Shown piece after piece: positions 9,082 through 17,375 of a stretch of DNA of 64,000 nucleotides. Each line of letters begins with the position of its first letter. Position 1 is the first letter of the stretch. The position numbers and the translations under genes are program-made. The DNA comes from GCA-2746365 sp963711255 (GTDB lineage Bacteria; Pseudomonadota; Gammaproteobacteria; SZUA-229). Under the pieces are notes generated by a model that made no database searches, was not told where the DNA came from, and worked only from the letters and a program-made list of their open reading frames with translations. The stretch lies in the NCBI GenBank assembly GCA_963711255.1, contig CAVQDO010000014.1:33868-97867 (forward strand), in the 5' to 3' direction.

Positions 9082-9780
9082 TTATAGCGAGCGAGCAACC
9101 ATTTTATGTTTTATGCGGCCAATGGCTTTCGTCGGGTTAAGTCCCTTGGGACAAACGTTAACGCAGTTCATAATGGTATGACAGCGAAATAATTTAAACG
9201 GCCCTTCCAGATCAGCCAGCCGGTCTTCAAATGCCTGGTCACGGCTATCTTCAATAAAACGTGCTGCCTGCAACAAAGCCGCAGGGCCAAGGAATTTGTC
9301 CGGATTCCACCAGAATGACGGACAGGCGGTGGAACAGCAGGCACATAAAACACACTCGTATAAACCATCTAGCTGTTCGCGTTGCTCCGGTGTCTGCGCC
9401 AGTTCTACTTCTGGCATCGGATCATTGACGATTAAATACGGTTTGACCGCGCGATACTGTTTGTAAAACTGGTCCATATCGATTATCAAATCTCTTATCA
9501 CCGGCAATCCGGGTAAAGGTTTTATTTCTACCGGTTGCTTAATACCATCCAGCGTAGTGATACAGGCAAGTCCATTAACACCATTAATATTCATGCCGTC
9601 TGAACCGCAAACGCCCTCGCCGCATGAACGGCGAAAACTTAACGAGTCATCCTGTTCATCTTTTATGCGCAGCAAAGCAGTAAGCAGCATCGTGCCAGGC
9701 TCTACATTGTCGAGCTCGTAATCCTGCACATAGGGTTTAGCATCGGCTTCTGAATTGTATCGATATATTTTAAATTTCAT
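9082..9780 (-). CDS. sdhB: Succinate dehydrogenase iron-sulfur subunit
   Basis: Carries electrons from FAD in SdhA to quinone at SdhC/D. The open frame extends upstream, but the ATG at 9778-9780 begins the usual N-terminus MKFKIYRYN, so that start is chosen (232 residues). The N-terminal [2Fe-2S] motif is RRSCGEGVCGSDGMNING. The C-terminal ferredoxin motifs CVLCACCSTACPSFWW and CHTIMNCVNVCPKGLNP bind the [4Fe-4S] and [3Fe-4S] centres. It is 19 nt downstream of sdhA. Confidence 0.96.
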   Translation of the reverse strand: MKFKIYRYNSEADAKPYVQDYELDNVEPGTMLLTALLRIKDEQDDSLSFRRSCGEGVCGSDGMNINGVNGLACITTLDGIKQPVEIKPLPGLPVIRDLIIDMDQFYKQYRAVKPYLIVNDPMPEVELAQTPEQREQLDGLYECVLCACCSTACPSFWWNPDKFLGPAALLQAARFIEDSRDQAFEDRLADLEGPFKLFRCHTIMNCVNVCPKGLNPTKAIGRIKHKMVARSL

Positions 9781-9799
9781 ACAAGTCACTTTTACCAGG

Positions 9800-11617
9800 T
9801 TAATAGACGCGTGGTTTAGGAGGGAAACTGTCAACCGACAGGGGTTTTGTTCTAACCGGTTTGTAGTCGAGCCCATTTTCAAATGAGTACAGGCTGTGAC
9901 GCATCCAGGATATATCATCACGCTCGGTAAAATCTGTTCGTGAATGCGCACCACGGCTTTCTTCTCTTGCGTAAGCTGAGTGAATTGTCGCTTCAGCCAC
10001 AGCCATCAAGTTTTCAAGTTCAAAGGCTTCGACTTTTGCCGTATTGAAACTGTTGCTGCGATCCTTAATAGTTATATTTTTAGCACGTTGCACAAGCTGT
10101 TCAACTTTTTCCACACCTTCTTTTAAGATTTCTCTGTTTCTGAAAACACTGCAATGATCTTCCATGACCTGCTTTAACTCGCTACGTAACTCTGCAACAG
10201 ATTCTGTTTTTGTATTGGCATCATCCGGAAGATCATAACGCTGTACTTTATCAACCAGTTTATTGATTACCTCGTCATCGACTTTTCGGTGATATTTATT
10301 TTCCTTTAAATACTCAATGATATGGTTTGCTGCAGCACGGCCAAAAACAAGAATATCCAGCAGTGAGTTGCCACCAAGACGGTTACCACCGTGTACCGAA
10401 ACACAGGCGCACTCACCGGCCGCGTACAGCCCCTGCACCGGTTCTTCCGGTGTATCTTTAACCGGGATCACCACCTGTCCAAAGCGATTGGTTGGAATGC
10501 CGCCCATGGTGTAATGCGCGGTTGGAAATACCGGGACTGGCGCCTCGGCAGGATCGATACCAAGAAAGGTAATACAGGTCTGACGTATACCCGGTAAACG
10601 TTTCTGTATAACGTCTTCGCCCAGGTGATCCAGTTTCAGCATGACATGATCTTTCTTCGGACCACAGCCCCGACCTTCTTTAACTTCTATCGCAATCGAG
10701 CGGCTGACCACATCACGGCTGGCCAGGTCCTTAGCCTTGGGCGCATAACGTTCCATTAAACGTTCACCATCAGCATTCACCAGGTAACCGCCTTCTCCCC
10801 TTGCGCCTTCGGTAATCAGCATGCCCCGGCCGGCAATGCCGGTGGGATGAAACTGAAAGAATTCCATGTCCTGTAGCGGTACCCCGGCACGCATTGCCAT
10901 GCCCATGCCATCACCGGTATTGATCAGCGCATTGGTTGTGGTTTTATAGATCTGACCGGCGCCACCGGTTGCCAGTAAGGTCGTTTTCGCCTCAATAACA
11001 ACAATCCGCCCGTCATGAATATTAAACACCAGCGCACCCAGCACCCGGCCTTCGTCATCTTTTAAAAGATCAACAGCAAAGAATTCGTCAAAGAAGTGTG
11101 TTTTAGCCCGAATATTCTGCTGATAAAGGCTGTGCAAAATAGCATGTCCGGTACGGTCGGCCGCGGCACAGGTTCGTGCAGCCTGATCGCCACCAAAGTT
11201 CTGGCTCTGGCCGCCAAAGGCACGCTGATAAATTTTGCCGTTATCCAGTCGCGAAAACGGTACCCCAAAATGCTCCAGCTCATAAACCGCCTTGGGCGCT
11301 GCCCGACACATATATTCAATCGCATCCTGATCGCCAAGATAGTCACTGCCCTTGACGGTATCAAACATATGCCAGTGCCAGTTATCAGGCAGCACATTTG
11401 CCAGTGCAGCATTCATACCGCCCTGCGCTGCAACCGTATGCGAACGAGTCGGAAATACCTTGGATACGACTGCAACACTCAGGTCGGCTTCTGCCAGCTG
11501 TAATGAAGCACGCAAGCCACCGCCGCCGGCACCAATAATCAGTGTATCAAACTGGCGCCGTTCAATGCTGGGCCGCTCCCTGGCGGTTCTCTCGTTTGAG
11601 GCTTTGTTGCTGCTCAT
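9800..11617 (-). CDS. sdhA: Succinate dehydrogenase flavoprotein subunit
   Basis: Catalytic subunit (605 residues) that oxidises succinate to fumarate in the TCA cycle on the cytoplasmic face of the membrane. The N-terminal dinucleotide-binding motif is IGAGGGGLRA. The covalent-FAD histidine lies in RSHTVAAQGG. The active-site region contains FHPTGIAGRGMLITEGARGEGG, and the substrate arginine lies in CVSVHGGNRLGGNSLLD. The first 20 residues form a slightly longer, basic leader than in E. coli. It lies 12 nt after sdhD. Confidence 0.97.
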   Translation of the reverse strand: MSSNKASNERTARERPSIERRQFDTLIIGAGGGGLRASLQLAEADLSVAVVSKVFPTRSHTVAAQGGMNAALANVLPDNWHWHMFDTVKGSDYLGDQDAIEYMCRAAPKAVYELEHFGVPFSRLDNGKIYQRAFGGQSQNFGGDQAARTCAAADRTGHAILHSLYQQNIRAKTHFFDEFFAVDLLKDDEGRVLGALVFNIHDGRIVVIEAKTTLLATGGAGQIYKTTTNALINTGDGMGMAMRAGVPLQDMEFFQFHPTGIAGRGMLITEGARGEGGYLVNADGERLMERYAPKAKDLASRDVVSRSIAIEVKEGRGCGPKKDHVMLKLDHLGEDVIQKRLPGIRQTCITFLGIDPAEAPVPVFPTAHYTMGGIPTNRFGQVVIPVKDTPEEPVQGLYAAGECACVSVHGGNRLGGNSLLDILVFGRAAANHIIEYLKENKYHRKVDDEVINKLVDKVQRYDLPDDANTKTESVAELRSELKQVMEDHCSVFRNREILKEGVEKVEQLVQRAKNITIKDRSNSFNTAKVEAFELENLMAVAEATIHSAYAREESRGAHSRTDFTERDDISWMRHSLYSFENGLDYKPVRTKPLSVDSFPPKPRVY

Positions 11618-11629
11618 TATTTGAATTCT

Positions 11630-11977
11630 CTAGCTAACCACTGATAATAATAAAATTCTAAATACCCATAAACCGCTGGCGATTAATACACCCAATAACA
11701 GCGCCAGGATAAAAATTCGCAACATAATGTTGTGTACATAATCCAGAACAACATCACGCATACCGATCCAGGCATGAAATAACACGGCAATAACAAAAAT
11801 AGCAACACTGGTGGTATTAAAGGGGTTATATAACCAGTCTTTCCAGGCGGAATATAGCCACATCTGCTCAGCGGTAAACAGACAGTAAACAATGTAGAGT
11901 GTAAACAATGCAATATAAACCGCACTGACTCGCTGAATCACCCAGGGTCTCAGGCCCTCAAGAACATATAGACTCAC
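11630..11977 (-). CDS. sdhD: Succinate dehydrogenase membrane anchor subunit
   Basis: Three-helix anchor that, with SdhC, holds heme b and the quinone site. The frame is open up to 12037, but the GTG at 11975-11977 overlaps the sdhC stop (GTGA). It gives a normal N-terminus a few residues before the conserved GLRPWVIQRVSAVY, so I choose it (115 residues). The heme-ligand helix HAWIGMRDVVLDYV is present. The 4-nt overlap suggests translational coupling. Confidence 0.85.
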   Translation of the reverse strand: MSLYVLEGLRPWVIQRVSAVYIALFTLYIVYCLFTAEQMWLYSAWKDWLYNPFNTTSVAIFVIAVLFHAWIGMRDVVLDYVHNIMLRIFILALLLGVLIASGLWVFRILLLSVVS

Positions 11978-12351
11978 AGCCCGACTCCACAAACGATAAT
12001 TAGCAATGTTATGGCTTCTGCCAGTAACACCAGCCACGCCCCAAGCTTCGCCTTCGATTTTTCTACACCGATTTCTGCATCAATCAGCAAAAAACGAATA
12101 CCGGCGAAAAAATGATGAGCCAGGGACCATAACAGAACAATCTGCACAATAATCATGATGGGCTGATTGAGCAGCTGCTGTACCTTTGCCAGTGACTGCT
12201 CGGAAGCGACAGACAAATCGAGCAGATAAACCATGAAGGGAATCGAAAGAAATAGTATCGCACCGGATATACGGTGAGCAAAGGAAACGATACCCGTTAA
12301 AGGTAAACGTATTTTGAGCAAGTTGAGATAAACCGGTCGATTATCTGACAT
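11974..12351 (-). CDS. sdhC: Succinate dehydrogenase cytochrome b556 subunit
   Basis: First gene of the sdh operon, 125 residues. The signature RPVYLNLLKIRLPLTGIVSF and the first-helix motif HRISGAILF contain the conserved quinone-site residues. The heme-ligand histidine lies in SLAHHFFAGIRFL. Three membrane helices are evident. The operon promoter should lie in the 316-bp divergent region shared with ygfZ. Confidence 0.94.
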   Translation of the reverse strand: MSDNRPVYLNLLKIRLPLTGIVSFAHRISGAILFLSIPFMVYLLDLSVASEQSLAKVQQLLNQPIMIIVQIVLLWSLAHHFFAGIRFLLIDAEIGVEKSKAKLGAWLVLLAEAITLLIIVCGVGL

Positions 12352-12667
12352 TAATCAACCTGCGACATGCACATGCATAAGTCATACGTTTCAGCCTGCC
12401 ATTCCTGAGTACAATTATAGTTATTATTAGTGATGCTGAGATTATAAGAAGGTTCAACAACTTATTGACTGCTATAGTGAACTTTAGATAATCATCTTCT
12501 ACCAATAGATACTAACAACGTCACCCGGACTGTCAAGCACTATACTATGAGAAATAGCAATTGCTGCACCGTAGTTTAATTTTTACACTATATACCCACA
12601 CTAAATATATAATTATTTGATGATAAAGATTGTCTAATATTCGCTCTTCACTACGAGAATAATATAA
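12352..12667. other. Divergent intergenic region between sdhC and ygfZ
   Basis: AT-rich region of 316 bp with no gene. On the plus strand TTGACT at 12465-12470 and GATAAT at 12487-12492 with 16-nt spacing make a possible promoter for ygfZ, about 175 nt before the start. On the minus strand two TATAAT-like -10 boxes (12414-12419 and 12441-12446) could serve sdhC, but neither has a good -35. I see no clear operator or hairpin. Confidence 0.5.
12465..12492 (+). promoter_or_regulatory. Possible sigma70 promoter toward ygfZ
   Basis: TTGACT, 16 nt, GATAAT. The match is good at -35 and fair at -10. The resulting 5' UTR would be long, at about 165 nt. Confidence 0.35.
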
Positions 12668-13717
12668 ATGAATAACGACTGGAAAGAATTTTTGCTGCAC
12701 AACGGTGCAAAACAGGATAATAACGGGCTGTTTATTTTCAACGAAACCGCAACTACCGACATAAGCACAGACGATGATATCGACATGATCTGCGATCTGT
12801 CGCATTTCAGTACCGTCGTTATCGCCGGTGAAGATGCTTCACATTTTATCCAGGGCCAGTTCACCAATGATGTTAACAAGGTCGATGAAGACCACAGCCA
12901 GATTAGCGGTTTCTGTAATAAAAAGGGCCGGATGATCGCCAACTTCCGCCTTTTTCAGCACCAGCAAAACTATTTCATCAGTATTCGTAATGACCTGGTT
13001 GAACGCAGTATTTCACATCTGCAAAGTTTTATTGTCCGTTCCCAGGTTGCGATACAGGAGATCAGTGAGCAACTCATTCATATTGGCATCAGCGGCAAGC
13101 ATGCCGAGAGCCTGCTGTCTGCATTTATTAGTCCACTCCATAAAGAAGATGACAGTGTTTCGCACAACGAAGATTACATTGCGATACGAATTGCCGGCAC
13201 GACACCTCGTTACGAAATATTCTGCTCCCTGGAACAGGCCAAAAAGCTCTGGCAGGCGGTTTCTCAGCAGGCTAAAGTCAGCAACAGCGCCAGCTGGGAT
13301 TACCTGAATATAGTCAATGGCCTGCCGTTCATCGACAGTAATACCAGCGAAGAATTTGTTCCGCAAATGGCCAATATGGAATTAATTAATGGCGTCAGTT
13401 TTGAAAAAGGCTGTTATACCGGACAGGAAATTATTGCACGTACACACTATCTCGGCAAACAAAAACGGCGGACTTACCGCATCAGGATAAACACAGAAAC
13501 CGAACCTAAAGCCGGTGAACAGCTTGCCACAGAAACCTCAACAGAGAATCAGTACACGGGTACGCTGATTTCTGTGCTGCCGATTGCAGAAAATGAATAC
13601 GAAGCGCTATCTGTTATTCAGATTAAGGCTGCTGAAGAAGAAAAACTAAAACTGAAAAATGCTGAGGCGAAAATTACACTGCTGGATTTACCTTATTCAA
13701 TGGAAGCCGAAGAATAA
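12668..13717 (+). CDS. ygfZ: Folate-binding Fe-S cluster repair/assembly protein YgfZ
   Basis: Protein of 349 residues in the YgfZ/GcvT family. It supports maturation or repair of certain [4Fe-4S] enzymes with a folate cofactor. The diagnostic motif K-G-C-Y-T-G-Q-E is present (FEKGCYTGQEIIARTHYLG), with the conserved cysteine. The N-terminal part has GEDASHFIQGQFTNDV, also typical. It fits the Fe-S theme of this window. It is convergent with lysS, with a shared terminator between them. Confidence 0.92.
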   Translation: MNNDWKEFLLHNGAKQDNNGLFIFNETATTDISTDDDIDMICDLSHFSTVVIAGEDASHFIQGQFTNDVNKVDEDHSQISGFCNKKGRMIANFRLFQHQQNYFISIRNDLVERSISHLQSFIVRSQVAIQEISEQLIHIGISGKHAESLLSAFISPLHKEDDSVSHNEDYIAIRIAGTTPRYEIFCSLEQAKKLWQAVSQQAKVSNSASWDYLNIVNGLPFIDSNTSEEFVPQMANMELINGVSFEKGCYTGQEIIARTHYLGKQKRRTYRIRINTETEPKAGEQLATETSTENQYTGTLISVLPIAENEYEALSVIQIKAAEEEKLKLKNAEAKITLLDLPYSMEAEE

Positions 13718-13777
13718 CCAGTCTGAACAGTTAGCTATAAGATTTGCACAGCATTTTCAGTGTCAGACAGACCAGGC

Positions 13778-13812
13778 TTTTCACTACGGGCGACATCTAT
13801 CCGTAGTGAAAA
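13778..13812. terminator. Bidirectional terminator between ygfZ and lysS
   Basis: The stem TTTTCACTACGG / CCGTAGTGAAAA (12 bp, 11-nt loop) lies between the converging stops of ygfZ and lysS. The A/T ends of the stem supply the U-tract in both directions. Confidence 0.75.
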
Positions 13813-15363
13813 CTATTCTGACTTCTCAGCTTCTGCACGCATATGCGGAAATAAAATAACATCACGAATTGATGGTGAATCGGTCAACAGCATAACCAGT
13901 CGATCAATACCGATGCCTTCTCCTGCCGTCGGTGGCAGACCAAATTCCAGCGCCCGTATATAGTCTGCATCAAAGTGCATGGCCTCATCATCACCGGCAT
14001 CTTTTTCTGCAACCTGCTGTTGAAAACGATCGGCCTGGTCTTCCGCATCATTTAACTCGGAGAAACCGTTGGCTATTTCACGGCCGCCAACAAAAAATTC
14101 AAATCGGTCTGTTACAAATGGATTGTTGTCATTACGGCGTGCCAGTGGTGAAACTTCGGTTGGGTACTCGGTAATAAATGTTGGATCCATTAAACGATGC
14201 TCAACCGTTTTTTCGAAAATTTCAATCTGCACTTTGCCCAGACCATAACCGTCTTTTAACTTGACGCCAAGGTTACTGGCAATTTCCCTGGCACTGGCAA
14301 TATCAGATAAATCTTCAGCAGTAATCTCAGGGTTGTAATGCAATATAGAATCAAATACTGTCATACGCGCAAAAGGGTTACCAAAGTCATAAGTATTGCC
14401 TTCACTTTTAACGTCAGTAGAACCTAATAAATCAGTTGCAAGCTGACGCAGCAGATCTTCTGTAATATCCATCAGGTCATTGTAATCAGCATACGCCTGG
14501 TAAAACTCCAGCATGGTAAATTCTGGATTATGACGCGTTGAAACGCCCTCGTTTCTAAAGTTGCGATTAATCTCGTAAACACGCTCGAAGCCACCAACAA
14601 CCAGGCGCTTCAAATAAAGTTCAGGCGCTATACGCAGAAACATCGGCAGACTGAGTGCGTTGTGAAAGGTTTCAAACGGACGCGCTGTTGCACCGCCAGG
14701 GATTACCTGCATCATCGGTGTTTCCACTTCGACAAAACCATTGGTATCAAAATAGTTTCGGATAAATTTAATAATGGCGGTACGCAGGTAGAAGCTTTCT
14801 TTAACTTCTTCATTCATTATCAGGTCGACATAACGCTGACGATAACGAATTTCGGTATCGGTAAGTCCGTGGAATTTATCCGGCAGCGGACGTAAGGATT
14901 TGGTCAATAACTTTAAGCTATCAACTTTTACTGAAAGCTCATCGGTTTTGGTTTTAAACAATACACCGGTAGCGCCGATAATATCGCCAACATCCCACTT
15001 TTTAAAGCCTTCGTTATACAGGCCTTCTGGCAGGCTATCACGCTGAACAAAAAGCTGTACGCGGCCAGACATATCCTGCAACTGGGCAAAGCTGGCTTTA
15101 CCCATAACGCGTTTTGCCATCATGCGACCGGCAACGGCGGCCCGTATTCCCAGAGTTTCCAGTTCTTCTTTGGTCTTATCCTGGTAATGCGTGAGCAAAT
15201 CAGCAGCCAGTGCATCACGGCGAAAATCATTAGGGAAAGCGTTGGCGCCCTGCTCTTTACTGCTTGCACGTATAGTTGCCAGCTTCTCGCGGCGCTGTGC
15301 AATTAGTTTATTTTCATCTTCTGCAGTAAGAGGTGCGTTTTCAGTTTGGTTTTCGTTGCTCAT
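13813..15363 (-). CDS. lysS: Lysyl-tRNA synthetase, class II
   Basis: Charges tRNA-Lys with lysine (516 residues, normal length). An N-terminal OB-fold domain contains VAGRMMAKRVMGKASFAQLQD. The class II motifs follow: motif 1 near FVEVETPMMQ, motif 2 FRNEGVSTRHNPEFTMLEFY, and motif 3 GLPPTAGEGIGIDRLVML near the C-terminus. It follows prfB by 83 nt, the same order as in E. coli, so they are probably cotranscribed. Confidence 0.97.
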   Translation of the reverse strand: MSNENQTENAPLTAEDENKLIAQRREKLATIRASSKEQGANAFPNDFRRDALAADLLTHYQDKTKEELETLGIRAAVAGRMMAKRVMGKASFAQLQDMSGRVQLFVQRDSLPEGLYNEGFKKWDVGDIIGATGVLFKTKTDELSVKVDSLKLLTKSLRPLPDKFHGLTDTEIRYRQRYVDLIMNEEVKESFYLRTAIIKFIRNYFDTNGFVEVETPMMQVIPGGATARPFETFHNALSLPMFLRIAPELYLKRLVVGGFERVYEINRNFRNEGVSTRHNPEFTMLEFYQAYADYNDLMDITEDLLRQLATDLLGSTDVKSEGNTYDFGNPFARMTVFDSILHYNPEITAEDLSDIASAREIASNLGVKLKDGYGLGKVQIEIFEKTVEHRLMDPTFITEYPTEVSPLARRNDNNPFVTDRFEFFVGGREIANGFSELNDAEDQADRFQQQVAEKDAGDDEAMHFDADYIRALEFGLPPTAGEGIGIDRLVMLLTDSPSIRDVILFPHMRAEAEKSE

Positions 15364-15446
15364 AGATAATCAATTGTAATTTAATTGTTTAGCCTGTCAT
15401 TTCACGCGAAGTGACAGACTGTTTTCGTTGTTCCTGTTTATTTCTT

Positions 15447-16545
15447 TTACAGCCCGCTTTTTAAGCTGGCTTCAATAAACTGGTCCAGGTCTCCGTCTAA
15501 CACGGCCTGTGTATTTCCCGTTTCAACATTTGTTCGCAAGTCTTTAATACGTGACTGATCCAGTACGTAGGAACGTATCTGGCTGCCCCAGCCGATATCC
15601 GACTTGGTTTCTTCCAGCGCCTGTTGATCGGCGTTGCGTAACTGTACTTCACGTTCGTACAGTTTAGCCTTTAACTGTTTCATCGCTGCATCTTTATTCT
15701 TGTGCTGCGAGCGGCCGCTTTGACACTGCACCACCACATTGGTTGGCATGTGTGTAATACGGACAGCTGATTCTGTTTTATTTACGTGCTGGCCGCCGGC
15801 ACCACTGGCACGGTAAACATCAATACGTAAATCAGCCGGATTGATATCTATTTCAATGTCATCATCGATTTCCGGTGAAACAAAAACAGCAGCAAATGAA
15901 GTGTGGCGGCGATTACCCGAATCAAACGGTGACTTTCGCACCAGGCGATGCACACCGGTTTCAGTACGCAAACGGCCGAATACATAATCACCTGAAATGC
16001 TGATGGTAGCACTTTTAATGCCCGCAACATCACCCGGTGATACTTCCATCAGTTCGGTTTTAAAATCGTGTGCTTCACCCCAGCGCAAATACATGCGCAA
16101 TAACATTTCTGCCCAGTCCTGTGCTTCGGTGCCGCCAGAACCGGCCTGTATGTCGACAAAGGCATTACAGGCATCCATCTCACCAGAAAACATGCGGCGA
16201 AATTCAAGACCGACTACGTTTTCTTCAAGCAATTTGAGGTCATCAATAATGCTGTTAACGCCTTCTTCGTCGTCTTCTTCGACGGACATTTCAAGCAGTT
16301 CTTCAGCATCGTTTAAGCCGTTATCAAGATTATCGATAGTTAGTACAATTTTTTCCAGCTTTGAACGTTCCTGCCCCAGCTTCTGGGCATTTTCAGGGTT
16401 GTCCCATATACCCGGCTGCTCCAGTTCGCGGTTAACTTCTTCTAATTCTTCTTTGCGCAAACCGTAGTCAAAGATACCCCCTAAGTGAATCGGTGCGTTC
16501 ACGCAGGTCATTGATCTGGTTGGTAATCGGATTAATTTCTATCAT
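15447..16545 (-). CDS. prfB: Peptide chain release factor 2, with programmed +1 frameshift
   Basis: Recognises UGA and UAA stop codons. The real start is the ATG at 16543-16545. Twenty-five codons later the frame reaches CTT TGA C, and the ribosome must shift +1 to continue through to 15447. The restored product is 365 residues, the same as E. coli RF2. The stop-recognition SPF tripeptide (RKSPFDSG) and the catalytic GGQ (SGAGGQHVNKTESA) are present. A simple ORF call would start falsely near 16511 and lose the native N-terminus. Confidence 0.96.
16467..16482 (-). promoter_or_regulatory. prfB +1 frameshift signal (internal SD plus CUU UGA C)
   Basis: On the coding strand AGGGGG (16477-16482), TAT, CTT (16471-16473), TGA (16468-16470) and C follow one another. 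An SD-like element 3 nt before the CUU slip codon and a UGA read by RF2 itself form the classic autoregulatory recoding site: low RF2 favours the shift. Confidence 0.97.
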
Positions 16546-16658
16546 GGAATCGTAAAACAGCTTACTTTTTATCTGGAGCAGGCATGATACCGGAAAATGC
16601 TTCTGGCTTCAGGAATATTTCCTCGTATAGCGAGACAGCATGGGGAATTATCAGCGTA

Positions 16659-17375
16659 TCAAAGCACCACGGGTTTGGGCTTTTTCGCGACATCATTGCG
16701 CAGGTAAACCGGGATAGCCTCTGCAGCCGTTACCGTATTTCCTGCCGCCAGTTCCTGCGCGGCAAGCCTGGCAATAACTTCCGCACTGGGAAAGCAGTCT
16801 GGCAGCGTTGCCTGCAGCCTGAAACTATCATCTGGCAATATCTGTTCAGCATATGTCGCCCAGCCAGTTCCTGCCGCCACCCATAAACCGTCCGTTTCGC
16901 CGTCCGGCTGAGCGCTCATGACTGGCAATACAATTTTATCGGGCGAGATCACCAGCTCCTCGCCATCCAGTTGCCAGCAATCACCCTCTAAACGATAAGC
17001 TGCCCAGTACACTTCAGCCATGCGTGCATCAATCGCAGCGAGAATATTTTTATGATGCGTCTGCTCATAAGCCCGTTGTGCGATCGCTTTCAGGGTGGAA
17101 ACGGGAATCACGGGAATATCATGGGCAAAGGCAATACCCTGCACCACACCTGCGGCAATTCTTAAACCCATGAATGATCCCGGACCTCTGCCAAAGGCAA
17201 TTGCATCTATATCCGTAATTGCAAGCCCGGCATCAGCCAGCAGATCATCAATCATTTTCAGAATAAGGCGACTGTGTTCACGGGGTGCCAGCTGATATTT
17301 TGTGCTTACCTCAGCATCGATATATATGGCCGCAGAGCAGGCTTCGGTCGAAGTATCGAGTGCCAGTATCTTCAT
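16659..17375 (-). CDS. tsaB: tRNA t6A37 biosynthesis protein TsaB
   Basis: Subunit of the TsaBDE complex that makes threonylcarbamoyladenosine at position 37 of ANN-decoding tRNAs (238 residues). The N-terminal ILALDTSTEACSAAIY is the ASKHA nucleotide-binding signature. REHSRLILKMID and GRGPGSFMGLRIAAGVVQGIA are also diagnostic. The start overlaps the stop of the upstream helicase gene by 4 nt, so they form an operon. Confidence 0.95.
   Translation of the reverse strand: MKILALDTSTEACSAAIYIDAEVSTKYQLAPREHSRLILKMIDDLLADAGLAITDIDAIAFGRGPGSFMGLRIAAGVVQGIAFAHDIPVIPVSTLKAIAQRAYEQTHHKNILAAIDARMAEVYWAAYRLEGDCWQLDGEELVISPDKIVLPVMSAQPDGETDGLWVAAGTGWATYAEQILPDDSFRLQATLPDCFPSAEVIARLAAQELAAGNTVTAAEAIPVYLRNDVAKKPKPVVL

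Noticed and set aside
11096..11503. 135-codon plus-strand ORF across sdhA
   Set aside because: It is antisense to a highly conserved catalytic gene and has no RBS.
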